Under the pieces are notes generated by a model. That model was not told the DNA's origin, did no database searches, and worked only from the letters and a program-made list of their open reading frames with translations. A program made the position numbers and the translations under genes. Below are positions 51,429 to 61,353 of a stretch of DNA of 64,000 nucleotides, in pieces. Source of the stretch: Bacteroidetes bacterium RIFCSPLOWO2_12_FULL_37_12 (GTDB lineage Bacteria > Bacteroidota > Bacteroidia > 2-12-FULL-37-12). Position 1 is the first letter of the stretch, and every line of letters begins with the position of its first letter. The DNA lies in NCBI GenBank assembly GCA_001769655.1, contig MEPC01000024.1:327572-391571 (forward strand). Direction: 5' to 3'.

Positions 51429-52178
51429 ATGTCCGCATCATCCATTCTCGGCATCATCCCCGCCCGCTACAACTCCTCCCGCTTTCCAGGAAAACCCCTG
51501 GCAATGATAGAAAATAAATCCATGATTCAGCGGGTTTATGAACAGGCAAAAAAATCTAAATCACTGAGCGAAGTTCTGGTGGCTACGGATGATACTAGAA
51601 TTTATGAACATGTGCAGAACTTCGGCGGGATGGTGGAGATGACATCTACTGATATTACTAACGGAACACAGCGATGTTACGAAGCATATCAGAAACTCGG
51701 TATCCATTATGATATTATTATTAATATTCAGGGCGATGAACCTTTTATTCAACCTGAACAAATTGGGTTGCTGACAGAATTATTTTTTGAAAATGAAGTA
51801 ACCATCGCCACTCTTTGCAAAAAAATTTCTAAACATGAAGAACTTATTAATTCAAACACAGTCAAGGTAGTTCGTGACCTCCGTGATTTTGCAATTTATT
51901 TTTCAAGAAGTCCGGTTCCTTATTACAGAAATAAACCCGAAAACGAATGGTTGAATGTTCATTCCTATTACAAACACATTGGAATTTATGGCTACCGTAC
52001 CGATGCACTTGCCCGTGTGACGAAACTAAAACCATCTCCTCTTGAGTTAGCTGAGTCCTTAGAGCAAATGCGGTGGTTGGAGAACGGATTTAAAATAAAA
52101 ACGGGAGAAACAGAATTTGACAGCAGAGGAATTGACAATCCGGAGGATATTTTCGAAAATCTAATCAAGGGAAAATGA
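51429..52178 (+). CDS. kdsB: 3-deoxy-manno-octulosonate cytidylyltransferase
   Basis: 249 residues, normal length. Activates Kdo with CTP to give CMP-Kdo for lipid A-core synthesis in the cytoplasm. Motifs: GIIPARYNSSRFPGKPLA (8-25) for nucleotide binding, VATDD (about 50-54), NIQGDEPFI, and FSRSPVPYYR followed by HIGIYGYR. It is the only plus-strand gene between recA and glmS and shows that the organism makes Kdo-containing lipopolysaccharide; LptC lies 7 kb further on. Confidence 0.95.
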   Translation: MSASSILGIIPARYNSSRFPGKPLAMIENKSMIQRVYEQAKKSKSLSEVLVATDDTRIYEHVQNFGGMVEMTSTDITNGTQRCYEAYQKLGIHYDIIINIQGDEPFIQPEQIGLLTELFFENEVTIATLCKKISKHEELINSNTVKVVRDLRDFAIYFSRSPVPYYRNKPENEWLNVHSYYKHIGIYGYRTDALARVTKLKPSPLELAESLEQMRWLENGFKIKTGETEFDSRGIDNPEDIFENLIKGK

Positions 52179-52308
52179 GAAACCGGGAAAACGAGAATAT
52201 TTTTGCTCAGCAAATACAAGTCCCGAAGAGACGATAGATTATAACAATATGACGTAAGCCCATTGAGAAAACGATATCTAATATCCAACATCCAAATCTG
52301 TCATTCCC

Positions 52309-54144
52309 TCACTCCACCGTTACCGACTTTGCCAGATTCCGCGGTTGGTCCACATTACATCCCCTCAAAATAGCTATATGATAAGCGAGTAACTGTAACG
52401 GAATGATGGATAACATGGGACTGAAAACCTCTTCAGTTTCCGGAACTTCAAGTGTGTAATCAGCGAGGTTTCGCATCGTAGTGTCATCTTCTTTCGTTAC
52501 CGCAATGATGATTCCTTTCCGTGCTTTAACTTCTTCAGTATTGCTGACCACTTTCTCATAAGTTGACTTATTGGCGGCAATCACTACTACGGGCATGTGT
52601 TCGTCAATCAATGCAATGGGACCATGTTTCATTTCTGCGGCGGGATATCCTTCGGCATGTATGTATGAAATCTCTTTTAATTTAAGAGCGCCTTCCAGTG
52701 CCACCGGAAATTGGTACCCTCTGCCGAGGTAGAGAAAATTTTTGGAATCTTTAAATCGTTTTGCTATTTTTTTGATTTCATCATTGGAGGCGAGACATTT
52801 TTCCACTAAGGAAGGGATTTGTTCTAAAGCAATCAATAAGCGTTTAAAATCTCTTTTCCCCAGCGTGCCTCGTTTTTCAGCCAGTGAGAGCGCCACTAAG
52901 GCAAGCACAGTCAATTGAGCAGTAAATGCTTTGGTGGACGCAACTCCGATTTCAGGTCCTGCATGGGTATATGCGCCTGCATGACAGGTACGGGCAATGG
53001 CGGAACCAACCACATTACAAATTCCAAAAACATTCGCACCTTTTGACTTGGCAAGTTCAACGGCGGCAAGGGTGTCGGCTGTTTCACCGGATTGTGAAAT
53101 TGCTATTACCATGTCGTCAGCGCCGATAATAGGATTACGGTAACGAAATTCGGAGGCATATTCCACCTCCACCGGTATGCGCGCAAAATCCTCTATTAAC
53201 CGCTCGCCGATTAAGGATGCGTGCCACGAAGTGCCACAAGCTACAAAAATAATGCGCCGAAGATTTTTCAAACGATGTTCCATCTCATTAAGTCCTCCCA
53301 ACACCAAGCGGTTTTCTGAAGTATTAAATCTTCCTCTCATGCTATCCATGATGGAACGGGGTTGTTCATAAATTTCTTTAAGCATGAAATGTTCATAGCC
53401 GCCTTTTTCCAAGCGCTCGAGGTCAACTTCCAATTTTTGAATATACGGGGTTTTAATCAGGTTTTTAATTGTTTTTATGATGAGTTTTCCTTTTTTTATG
53501 ATGACCATTTCCCCGTCATTAAGGTAAATTACTTTTTTGGTGTATTCCACAAAGGGGGTAACATCGGAAGAAATAAAATATTCATCTTTTCCTACCCCAA
53601 CCACCAAAGGACTTGCCGTCTTAGCGGCTATCAGCACATCCGGGTCATCCTTTGATAAAACAACAATCGCATAAGCGCCTATTACCTCATTTAAGGCAAT
53701 GCGCACGGCTTCATCAATGCCCACTTTTTCATTTTGTTTTATATCCTGGATAAGGTGAATAAGTACCTCTGTATCGGTATTGCTCAAAAATTTATAACCC
53801 CGTTGAAGCAATCCTTCCTTCAGGGTATAATAGTTTTCAATAATTCCGTTGTGAATGATGGCAAGATCTTTTGTTTCGGATAAATGCGGATGCGCATTGA
53901 CATCATTGGGTGCGCCGTGCGTAGCCCAGCGGGTATGACCCATCCCCATCGTCCCATTGAGATCTTTCTTTTTCAGATAATGCTCCAAGTCCTTTACTTT
54001 ACCTGATTTTTTATAGGATTTCAGATCGCCGTCCAATAGCGCAATTCCCGCACTATCGTAACCACGATACTCAAGCCGTTTTAACCCATTGATAAGAATG
54101 GGATATGCTTGTTTTTTTCCGATATAACCTACGATGCCGCACAT
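52309..54144 (-). CDS. glmS: Glutamine-fructose-6-phosphate aminotransferase (isomerizing)
   Basis: 611 residues. The N-terminal glutaminase begins MCGIVGYIG, with Cys2 as nucleophile after Met removal, and includes GMGHTRWATHG. Two SIS domains follow (ACGTSWHASLIGERLIEDFA; SQSGETADTLAAVELAKSKG; YLGRGYQFPVALEGALKLKE), and it ends with PRNLAKSVTVE, the conserved C-terminal tail. It makes glucosamine 6-phosphate, the first step to UDP-GlcNAc for peptidoglycan and lipid A. No glmS ribozyme is expected outside Firmicutes and none is seen upstream. Confidence 0.96.
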   Translation of the reverse strand: MCGIVGYIGKKQAYPILINGLKRLEYRGYDSAGIALLDGDLKSYKKSGKVKDLEHYLKKKDLNGTMGMGHTRWATHGAPNDVNAHPHLSETKDLAIIHNGIIENYYTLKEGLLQRGYKFLSNTDTEVLIHLIQDIKQNEKVGIDEAVRIALNEVIGAYAIVVLSKDDPDVLIAAKTASPLVVGVGKDEYFISSDVTPFVEYTKKVIYLNDGEMVIIKKGKLIIKTIKNLIKTPYIQKLEVDLERLEKGGYEHFMLKEIYEQPRSIMDSMRGRFNTSENRLVLGGLNEMEHRLKNLRRIIFVACGTSWHASLIGERLIEDFARIPVEVEYASEFRYRNPIIGADDMVIAISQSGETADTLAAVELAKSKGANVFGICNVVGSAIARTCHAGAYTHAGPEIGVASTKAFTAQLTVLALVALSLAEKRGTLGKRDFKRLLIALEQIPSLVEKCLASNDEIKKIAKRFKDSKNFLYLGRGYQFPVALEGALKLKEISYIHAEGYPAAEMKHGPIALIDEHMPVVVIAANKSTYEKVVSNTEEVKARKGIIIAVTKEDDTTMRNLADYTLEVPETEEVFSPMLSIIPLQLLAYHIAILRGCNVDQPRNLAKSVTVE

Positions 54145-54186
54145 AAGTAATTTCTAATTTCTAGAATTCAATATCTAATATCCAAT

Positions 54187-55800
54187 TTACAACTTCAACC
54201 ACCTTCCCGATTGCAACAACTTCCCTTTTCTATCTGTGATGCGATAAAAAAAGATTCCTCCCTGCAATGAAGCGGATGAAATTAAAATGTCACTTTCCGA
54301 AAACGATTTATAAAAAATTTTCTGCCCGCAGTTATCATACAGCGAGAAAATTTTTGTGCCTCCAGTTGCTTTTTCTTTCTCAATCAGATGAAAGTCACCG
54401 GAGGATGGATTAGGCGAGATGGTCCAATAGATTTTTTTACCATGACACATTTCTTCAAAACCAATATTATACAGTGTCACAGAACGGCACGCAGTGTCAG
54501 AAGTAAGCGAATTATTTACAGTAACACAAACCTGATAGATGCCCGGTCCATCAAAAGGGTGTTTAAGGACTTGTTTTGTCGTTTTGAGTATCCCCGAAGA
54601 ATCGCCGAAATCCCACCACCAAGTAGTGAGTGACGGAATAATGTTTTGTGATTGATCGATAAATTCAACAATATACCCATTCACTTTATAAGTAAACGCG
54701 GCTTTGGTCGGTGGCATAGATACGGTAATATAATCCATTTTTTTTAGTGTGTCACCACCATTTTGATTTGTTATGATGAGTGTCACTGCAAAAATTCCGG
54801 TATCCGAATAAATATGATATGGGTTTTGGTCAGTATCAGTGGCACCATCCCCGAAATCCCAATACCATGATTCGGGGTCTCCCAGTGAAAGGTCTTTAAA
54901 CGCAAGCGTGTCACCTACAAATGTAGTATTACTGCTAACTGTAAAATTTGCCACGGGACCGGCAATGGGTGCGGGCTTGGTAAATAAATATCCGGCTGAT
55001 TGTATAGTGCCGGAAGTATCCATCGTCAGATTTACGAGTGAATATCCAATCTCTTTTGCCCAATAACGATAGTGGACTGCCACCGTTTGTGTGTCAAGAA
55101 AAGGAAACCAGTAATTTATGTAGGGAGGAATAACCACTTGTGCCATAATGGAATCATGATTTGTTTCGATTGATTTTTCACGGATACTTGGAAAAGAACC
55201 TAATGGAGTGACCGTGGTACCATATCCGTCAAAAATCACTTCTTTTGTAATTTTTCTGATAAATCTCACGCTGTCAACTTTTATATCCTGACCATTATAT
55301 GGAATGGTAGTACCGAGATACACATTAAACTGAACTGCCGATACATCTTTATAATAAGTTTGATAGGTGGAGGGGAATTGAAGATAGGTTTGAACAGGCG
55401 AAAGTGGTGCAGAAGAAGTAATATTATAGTCAGAACTTAAAGAGCCACCTATTCCAATCGCATCTATTGAAGATGACGATGTTTTTAAATAATAATACAA
55501 TGAGCCATATTCCTGTACCACCTTATTGGCTTCAGGAAAACTTGCGCCAAAAGGGGTTTCTTCGGGATGAAGAATCTTTACCGTATCAATCACGGTATTT
55601 TGCAACGCAGAAAAATCCCATGTAACATCTTCTCCACTATCGCCGGGTGTAAGTGAATCCAGCGTAGCTGTGTCAAGCGCCGATATCAGAAAAGTACCAG
55701 CCGGTGCAAGGTCATCCTGGGTTATTCTTATTTGCGAATACCCATGGAAACAAGCAGAATAAAAATATCCTGCAACGAGTAAGGTAAATAGTTTCTTCAT
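54187..55800 (-). CDS. Secreted PKD-domain protein with T9SS-like C-terminal domain
   Basis: 537 residues with a signal peptide (MKKLFTLLVAGYFYSACFHGYSQ). The first 280 residues are beta-rich and unassigned. Two PKD domains follow: ANFTVSSNTTFVGDTLAFKD...WYWDFGDGATD and AAFTYKVNGYIVEFIDQSQ...WWWDFGDSSG. The C-terminus (TISPNPSSGDFHLI to GGIFFYRITDRKGKLLQSGRWLKL) is a T9SS type A sorting domain. A cell-surface or secreted protein of unknown ligand. It lies downstream of ppiD on the same strand. Confidence 0.85.
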   Translation of the reverse strand: MKKLFTLLVAGYFYSACFHGYSQIRITQDDLAPAGTFLISALDTATLDSLTPGDSGEDVTWDFSALQNTVIDTVKILHPEETPFGASFPEANKVVQEYGSLYYYLKTSSSSIDAIGIGGSLSSDYNITSSAPLSPVQTYLQFPSTYQTYYKDVSAVQFNVYLGTTIPYNGQDIKVDSVRFIRKITKEVIFDGYGTTVTPLGSFPSIREKSIETNHDSIMAQVVIPPYINYWFPFLDTQTVAVHYRYWAKEIGYSLVNLTMDTSGTIQSAGYLFTKPAPIAGPVANFTVSSNTTFVGDTLAFKDLSLGDPESWYWDFGDGATDTDQNPYHIYSDTGIFAVTLIITNQNGGDTLKKMDYITVSMPPTKAAFTYKVNGYIVEFIDQSQNIIPSLTTWWWDFGDSSGILKTTKQVLKHPFDGPGIYQVCVTVNNSLTSDTACRSVTLYNIGFEEMCHGKKIYWTISPNPSSGDFHLIEKEKATGGTKIFSLYDNCGQKIFYKSFSESDILISSASLQGGIFFYRITDRKGKLLQSGRWLKL

Positions 55801-55895
55801 GATTTTTTTGGTTTAAGAAAACGAAAGGTATGTAAAATTATTGAGAAAAACAAATTACGACATGGCGTTAAACATCTAACATCCAACATCAATTC

Positions 55896-58019
55896 TCAAT
55901 AAAACCTGCTCCGCTCATCTTTTACATCAGCCAATTCTTTTACCGCATCAAATATTCCATTGAGCGATTGACTTTGATAGGTAGAAATATAGGTCTTCTT
56001 ATCTACAGGTATTTTGGAATCCTTGTTTTCGGTCTTTGATTTTACATCAATGATTAAAACACCCTGCTTGGCGGCAAACGCATTTATTCTTTTCCCGTTT
56101 TGCGTTCCGAATATTTTACCGCAAGCCATGTAATCAACTCCAACGGTCTCCAGATAACAGGTTTGAAAACTTATGTTTTCAGCTTGTTTTACAATGGCAC
56201 CGGAAAATTTTGCGTTATAGTTGCTCATAATTTGTTCTAAAGGAGAAGTAAGATTTCCTATGGAATTCAGTTGTTCAATTAGTTTAACCCCTTTAAGTTC
56301 TTTACGAACCTCCGATTCCAATTCACCTCTTATTTCATCTATTGGTTTAAAACCTTCATGGGTTTCTTTTGACAGTGCCGCCATCACAAATGAATTATCC
56401 ATTTCAAAAACTTCCGACACATCCCCCGTACTTGCTTTAAAAGCCCAGCGAAGGATCTGACGGCTTCCGGTCAACCCTCTGATTCCTGCGTCATTTGCGC
56501 GGATATTGTCTGCATTTAAAATCTGAACTTTATCTTTTTCCGCCTGGTTCCTGAAATCAGTAATGCTTTTTATTTGTCCCGAAAAATTATCTGCTATTTT
56601 GAAAATATTATCAATGGTTTGGTCGCTTGGCTGTATTTCTTTCTGAATGCTTCCTACAAGATATTTATTATTGGTTTTTAATTCGGTTAATTTAATGATA
56701 TGATAGCCGAATCTTGTCTTTATGGGCTGAGCAATCAAGCCCGTTTTAGTAGCTTTGAAAACTGCATCGTTAAATTCAGTTACCATCGCTCCTTCCTTAA
56801 ACCAGCCCAGATCTCCTCCGCGAGTTGCAGTGCCATCACTTCCATGTTCTCTGGCAAGAGTTTCGAAGTCCTTTCCTGATTTAATTTCATTCAATACCTT
56901 GTTGCATTTTTTCAACACGCTGTCTGTCTGTTCTTTTTTTGCATTTTCATCAAGACGGAATAAGATATGAGATGCTTTGGCTGAAAATAAAGAGTCCTTT
57001 TTTACATCCATCAATTTGTGAATTTTAAAATAGTTTCCTTCCCGGAAGGGCTGGGTTAGGACATTTTTCTCAAGAGGAACAATTGCCCGCAGATTTTCAG
57101 GTATGTCACCGATTCCGTAGTAGTTGGTGTCCATCGGCAAATCGGAATTGTTCCGTATAAAAAGTGAATCATCGGTTGCTGTTCTAAAACTTTCAACTAA
57201 ACTCTCAATTTCTTTTTTAACGGAAAGTGTATCCTCGAGTGTGGGAATTATTTTAAATTGTACATACTCAATATTCCTGTTTTCTTCTACCTTGTAATTA
57301 TTTTTATTTTTCTCATAATAATTTTTAATGTTCTGATCTGTAATTTTTACAACAGAGTCAGGCATGGAAGAATAAGGAATGTAAAGCAATCCTGCCGATG
57401 CTTTCTGGGATTTCATGTTTTCCTGTGACGTTGCCTCCGAATTTGAAACGTAGGACGAAAAAGAAATTAAACCCGAATATTTATTCATCAATCTTTCCTC
57501 CTTAATTCCCTGTTCAAAGCGAAGCCATTCGTTTTTGCTTTCTTCGGGTAACTGGTCAAAACTCTGAAGATACCTTTGAACTAATGAAGGGTCAAATTGC
57601 TTGGTGGTTGTGTTTTTAAAGGCAGGCGCATTATAAAGCCCGGGATGTATATTTTGTCCGTAAATCATATCCTGATGTTCTTCATCGGGAACAGAAATGC
57701 CTAATTCATCAAATTGTTTTTTAAAGGCATTACTTTCAATGAGCTGTTTCCATGCTTGTTCCTGAAGAGATTGCATGGTATTTTCATCAGGAGAAGTACC
57801 GGTCCGGTTTGTATAAGTTTGAACGATCTCGTCAAGGGTAAACTGGTATTCTGTAATAGAAATATCATTTCCTGCGATAGAACCGACGTTTCGTTTTGAT
57901 CCTCCGGCTAAGGAAGAAGGGTCGTCAACTGAAAACAGCACAAGCATGGCAAGCATAGCGATGACCATGATGGTGAGTATCAAACCGGATTTACTGCGGA
58001 TAGTGTTAATAAGAGCCAT
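55896..58019 (-). CDS. PpiD/SurA-type periplasmic peptidyl-prolyl isomerase
   Basis: 707 residues. One N-terminal membrane anchor (SGLILTIMVIAMLAMLVLFSV, about 11-31) and a SurA-N-like helical chaperone region, then a parvulin domain (about 343-450: KASHILFRLDE, DFETLAREHGSDGTATRGGDLGWFKEGAMV, TRFGYHIIKL) and a large C-terminal part ending in RSRFY. PpiD-type proteins help outer-membrane and secreted proteins leave the Sec translocon and fold. It belongs to the Bacteroidota set LptC, CBS-hemolysin, PpiD, all on the minus strand. Confidence 0.9.
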   Translation of the reverse strand: MALINTIRSKSGLILTIMVIAMLAMLVLFSVDDPSSLAGGSKRNVGSIAGNDISITEYQFTLDEIVQTYTNRTGTSPDENTMQSLQEQAWKQLIESNAFKKQFDELGISVPDEEHQDMIYGQNIHPGLYNAPAFKNTTTKQFDPSLVQRYLQSFDQLPEESKNEWLRFEQGIKEERLMNKYSGLISFSSYVSNSEATSQENMKSQKASAGLLYIPYSSMPDSVVKITDQNIKNYYEKNKNNYKVEENRNIEYVQFKIIPTLEDTLSVKKEIESLVESFRTATDDSLFIRNNSDLPMDTNYYGIGDIPENLRAIVPLEKNVLTQPFREGNYFKIHKLMDVKKDSLFSAKASHILFRLDENAKKEQTDSVLKKCNKVLNEIKSGKDFETLAREHGSDGTATRGGDLGWFKEGAMVTEFNDAVFKATKTGLIAQPIKTRFGYHIIKLTELKTNNKYLVGSIQKEIQPSDQTIDNIFKIADNFSGQIKSITDFRNQAEKDKVQILNADNIRANDAGIRGLTGSRQILRWAFKASTGDVSEVFEMDNSFVMAALSKETHEGFKPIDEIRGELESEVRKELKGVKLIEQLNSIGNLTSPLEQIMSNYNAKFSGAIVKQAENISFQTCYLETVGVDYMACGKIFGTQNGKRINAFAAKQGVLIIDVKSKTENKDSKIPVDKKTYISTYQSQSLNGIFDAVKELADVKDERSRFY

Positions 58020-58068
58020 GTGTGTATGGGGGAAAGGAGGCGCAAATTAACTATAAAGTTTTTGCATT

Positions 58069-59349
58069 TCAAACCCCGCCGGGGTTCAGCAGAGTCATTT
58101 TCACTTTTTCTATCCTTGTTTCGGAAACATTCAGCACCTCAAAGAGGTAGGGATAAATTTCGATTTTCTCTTTCTCGTCCGGTATATTTTCATGTACAGA
58201 AATTATATAGCCGCCCAATGTTTCGTAATCATTTCCTTCCGGGATATTAAACTTATACCGTTCGTTCAGATAATCAATTTCAATTTTTGCCGAGAAAATA
58301 AACGTGTGATCGTCAATTTTCTGTTCGAGAATTTCAGTTTTTTCATCGTGTTCGTCCTCAATGTCACCGAAAATTTCTTCAATAATGTCTTCCAAGGTAA
58401 CTAAACCGGCAGTTCCGCCATATTCATCCACCACTACCGCAATGTTTTTTTGCTCCTGAATAAACTGATTGAGCAGTTCGTGCGCAAAAAATGTTTCAGG
58501 AATTATAATGACCGGATAGAGTATTTGCTGAATGTTTTTTGGATTCTTAAACAGTTCAATAGAGCGTGTAAACCCAACTACGTGGTCTATTGTTCCCCTG
58601 TAGATAAGTATTCTGCTATGATGCGTGTTTTGCACCAGGACTTTTAATTCGTCAATGGGATCATCAAGAGAAACGGCTGAAATTTCGATTCTTGGAACCA
58701 TACATTCTTTGACACGGATATTTTTGAAATTCAGCGCATTTTGAAATACACGGGGTTCAAGTTCCAGATTTTTAATACGCTGGTTTTGCAGGTTATCACG
58801 AAGAAACAAGTCAAGATCAGGAGCGCCGAATTGTAATTTCTCTTCTTCGAATTTAATGTTGAAAATTTTTGACATAAAGGTTTTCGATAACAGTGAGAGG
58901 ATGAATACCGCCGGGTAAAATAAAATGAAAAACAAAAACATGGGAAATGCAAGCATGGTGAGAAATTTCTCCGGATTTATCCGGAATATTGATTTAGGAA
59001 GAAATTCAGCGGTTATGAGAACTACGGCGGTTGCAAGCACTGTTTGCAGAATAAGAAGGAAGTATGGGTTATTTAGAAAATCGGGTAAAATGGCTGTGAG
59101 AAACGGTTCCAGAAAACGGGCGGCAAAAACCCCGTAAATCACCAATGAGACCGTATTTCCGATTAAGATGGTACCTAAATATCTTGGAGGAGAGAGCAGT
59201 AAAAAATGAATAATTCTTGCCCAGGTATGCCCTTTTTTTCTTTTGAGTTCAATTTTAAATTTACTGACAGTAAGAAAAGCGATCTCTATCCCTGAAAAAA
59301 AAGCAGAGAAGAGCATGGAGATGAGTATGCCGTAGATTTCCGGTTGCAT
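58069..59349 (-). CDS. CBS-domain hemolysin / CorC-CNNM family membrane protein
   Basis: 426 residues. An N-terminal DUF21 region with about four membrane segments (MLFSAFFSGIEIAFLTVSKF; TILIGNTVSLVIYGVFAARF; LILQTVLATAVVLITAEFLPKSIFR; FPMFLFFILFYPAVFIL), then a CBS pair (VPRIEISAVSLDDPIDEL to VTLEDIIEEIFGDIEDEHD) and a CorC_HlyC C-terminal domain. Relatives transport Mg2+ or related cations; in some Bacteroidota a related protein is GldE. It lies 16 bp after lptC and 49 bp before ppiD. Confidence 0.88.
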   Translation of the reverse strand: MQPEIYGILISMLFSAFFSGIEIAFLTVSKFKIELKRKKGHTWARIIHFLLLSPPRYLGTILIGNTVSLVIYGVFAARFLEPFLTAILPDFLNNPYFLLILQTVLATAVVLITAEFLPKSIFRINPEKFLTMLAFPMFLFFILFYPAVFILSLLSKTFMSKIFNIKFEEEKLQFGAPDLDLFLRDNLQNQRIKNLELEPRVFQNALNFKNIRVKECMVPRIEISAVSLDDPIDELKVLVQNTHHSRILIYRGTIDHVVGFTRSIELFKNPKNIQQILYPVIIIPETFFAHELLNQFIQEQKNIAVVVDEYGGTAGLVTLEDIIEEIFGDIEDEHDEKTEILEQKIDDHTFIFSAKIEIDYLNERYKFNIPEGNDYETLGGYIISVHENIPDEKEKIEIYPYLFEVLNVSETRIEKVKMTLLNPGGV

Positions 59350-59365
59350 GAATGGAGCTATTGGA

Positions 59366-59890
59366 TTAATCAGAAATAAACTTTCCGCTTGGTTTTAAAA
59401 TCTTGTAACGGGATAAGGATTCATCCGATTCAAATCCCAATCCCATTAACGTATCTCGCGGAGTTTCAATTTTTATAAATTTATCGGAAGTAATTTTCCG
59501 TGTGGTGGGATTCCAGAAAAGTTCCTCCGTATAAAAACGTTGATTTTCCATGTCAATGATAAATACATTCCCCCGAACCATGTATAGGTCGTCCTTTCCT
59601 TTATAGGAACCATACGCCGCAGTTAATGTAGAAGTTTTTTCTCCCTGAGCATTAAAAAATTCAAGTTTAATTCCTTTTGGAAACTCCCTGTTTTTATCGG
59701 CAAAGTCAAGTTGAAGAGGAGCCGTTAACCGGGTTCTTACAATTGCCGAATCAGAGTAAAGTATCAATGATTTTGTCAACGTTGTCAGCGGACCGTTATA
59801 GATTTTGGGAATATTACTTTCCTTAGCGGAAGGGTCACACGAAACAAAAACAGTCAGAGAAACAAGGAGGTAGTTTAAAAGTGATTTCAA
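59366..59890 (-). CDS. lptC: LPS export protein LptC (lipoprotein form)
   Basis: 174 residues with a lipoprotein signal (SLTVFVSC, Cys18) and an LptC/OstA-like beta-jellyroll: GPLTTLTKSLILYSDSAIVRTRL, FFNAQGEKTSTLTAAYGSY, DDLYMVRGNVFIIDMENQRFYTEELFWNP. In Bacteroidota LptC homologues are short and lipidated. It passes LPS from the inner-membrane ABC transporter to the LptA bridge. It heads the LptC, CBS-hemolysin, PpiD gene set. A family-1 element lies directly upstream. Confidence 0.83.
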   Translation of the reverse strand: MKSLLNYLLVSLTVFVSCDPSAKESNIPKIYNGPLTTLTKSLILYSDSAIVRTRLTAPLQLDFADKNREFPKGIKLEFFNAQGEKTSTLTAAYGSYKGKDDLYMVRGNVFIIDMENQRFYTEELFWNPTTRKITSDKFIKIETPRDTLMGLGFESDESLSRYKILKPSGKFISD

Positions 59891-59907
59891 ATGATGTTTG
59901 AAATTAG

Positions 59908-60036
59908 TTACTATTCAGAAGTAAGAAAAATTCAGCCACAGATTACACGGATTATTTCTTTATAAAACTAATTTTTTTTACTTCGTTTTTTAATCCGTGT
60001 AATCAGTGGCAAAGAAATAATCAAACCGAACAGTAA
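59908..60036. repeat. Palindromic interspersed element, family 1, copy 3
   Basis: Outer ends TTACTATTCAG (59908-59918) and CCGAACAGTAA (60026-60036); inner arms GCCACAGATTACACGGATTA (59935-59954) and TAATCCGTGTAATCAGTGGC (59991-60010). Lies between lptC and the GldJ-like gene. Confidence 0.85.
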
Positions 60037-60046
60037 TGAAATTAGT

Positions 60047-61234
60047 TTATTTCTCCAAAGCGCCACCTGCCCGAATCATTGCACACCGGAATCCGATGTA
60101 GGCAGTAGATGAATCCTGCGATAAAAATCTGCGATTGCCGGGAGAAAGCCAATAGGCAATGTCTTTCCACGAACCGCCTTTATAAACCCGTACCTTGTCG
60201 TTAATCAGTGATTGATATCCTGCATAATCGTAACCGCCTGCCTCATCTTCCACCCCCTCTTCCCCAGGATTTCCTCTGAATGAATTTAGGTCATCAAAAT
60301 CCTGAAAAGACAAGGGTCTGTAAACATCGTAAACCCATTCAGCAACGTTACCTGCCATATTATAAAGTCCATAATCATTAGGCCAATAGGAAAATACTTC
60401 TTCTGTTACAAATGCACCATCATTCAGTTTACCAGCCACGCCACCGTAGTCACCTAATCCTCTTTTAAAGTTAGCATTTATCAAACCAAGATTTTTATCG
60501 GTTCTGTTACGAACGGTATGTCCGTCCCATGGATAGATTCTGCGGTTGTTTTGGTTTTCATCCCCAGGCAAACCGGTACCAATAAGCGCTTGAGCGGCAT
60601 ACTCCCATTCTGCTTCGGTAGGAAGACGATAATTTGGTAATTTAAGTCCATTTGTAATGGTTGCTTCCTGATCTCCATCCCCCATGGTTTCATTTACTTT
60701 GTTCGAGCGCCATTTGCAGTAGTCAGTTGCCTGTAGCCAAGAAACGCCCACGACCGGAAAATACCTGAATCCGGGATAACGCAGGTACCATTCAACGTAA
60801 GGGTCATTAAAAGCAAGCGCAGAATGCCAAACGGTGGTATCAGGAAGTGCGGCAAGAAAAAATTCTTCACTTGAGTCCTTTTGAACCCAATGCAAATATT
60901 CGAGATAATGGATATTAGCCACTTCCGAAATGTCCATATAAAAGGAAGCAACCGTTAACGTTCTTTCCATATTATCATGGTCCCAGGTAATATCCTGCTC
61001 AGAAGAGCCGACTACGGTTCTGCCACCCTCAATAAAAGTTAAATTAGGTCCGGTGGGTTGCCCGCTAAAATCAACTACAGAATATCCGCCATTTTTTTCA
61101 TCGTTATATGCCCAGCCGGTGGTTAAGCTTTTCCTGCCTGGGTTTAAACTATCAGGGTTTTTGCCGGCACAGGATGCAAAAATTACTAAAAGGATAATAT
61201 AGTAACTATGCAAAAAAGATTTTTGTTTAGTCAT
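60047..61234 (-). CDS. gldJ: GldJ-like gliding/T9SS lipoprotein (SUMF1 domain)
   Basis: 395 residues with a lipoprotein signal (LLVIFASC, Cys22) and a formylglycine-generating-enzyme-type (SUMF1) domain: GGRTVVGSSEQDITWDHDN, VVGVSWLQATDYCKWRSN, YRLPTEAEWEYAAQA, YNMAGNVAEWVYDVY and KGGSWKD...GFRCAMI. The catalytic cysteines of true formylglycine enzymes are not evident, as in GldJ and GldK. Closeness to porU and a PorP/SprF gene favours GldJ; it is shorter than the F. johnsoniae protein. A good promoter (TTTG-N19-TACTTTTG) precedes it. Confidence 0.78.
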   Translation of the reverse strand: MTKQKSFLHSYYIILLVIFASCAGKNPDSLNPGRKSLTTGWAYNDEKNGGYSVVDFSGQPTGPNLTFIEGGRTVVGSSEQDITWDHDNMERTLTVASFYMDISEVANIHYLEYLHWVQKDSSEEFFLAALPDTTVWHSALAFNDPYVEWYLRYPGFRYFPVVGVSWLQATDYCKWRSNKVNETMGDGDQEATITNGLKLPNYRLPTEAEWEYAAQALIGTGLPGDENQNNRRIYPWDGHTVRNRTDKNLGLINANFKRGLGDYGGVAGKLNDGAFVTEEVFSYWPNDYGLYNMAGNVAEWVYDVYRPLSFQDFDDLNSFRGNPGEEGVEDEAGGYDYAGYQSLINDKVRVYKGGSWKDIAYWLSPGNRRFLSQDSSTAYIGFRCAMIRAGGALEK

Positions 61235-61295
61235 GAGTTGAAAGTTTTTTATAGATTTATGATACGACCTATACAGGTCATTGACTAATAAACTG

Positions 61296-61326
61296 CAAAA
61301 GTAAAAAATTATTGTGAAAAAACAAA
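61296..61326 (-). promoter_or_regulatory. Bacteroidota-type promoter for the GldJ-like gene
   Basis: On the minus strand: TTTG at 61326-61323, a 19-bp spacer, TACTTTTG at 61303-61296. Predicted transcription start near 61291, about 57 nt before the ATG at 61234. Confidence 0.65.
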
Positions 61327-61353
61327 AATTCAGTTAAAAAAAACAATCCAGCG

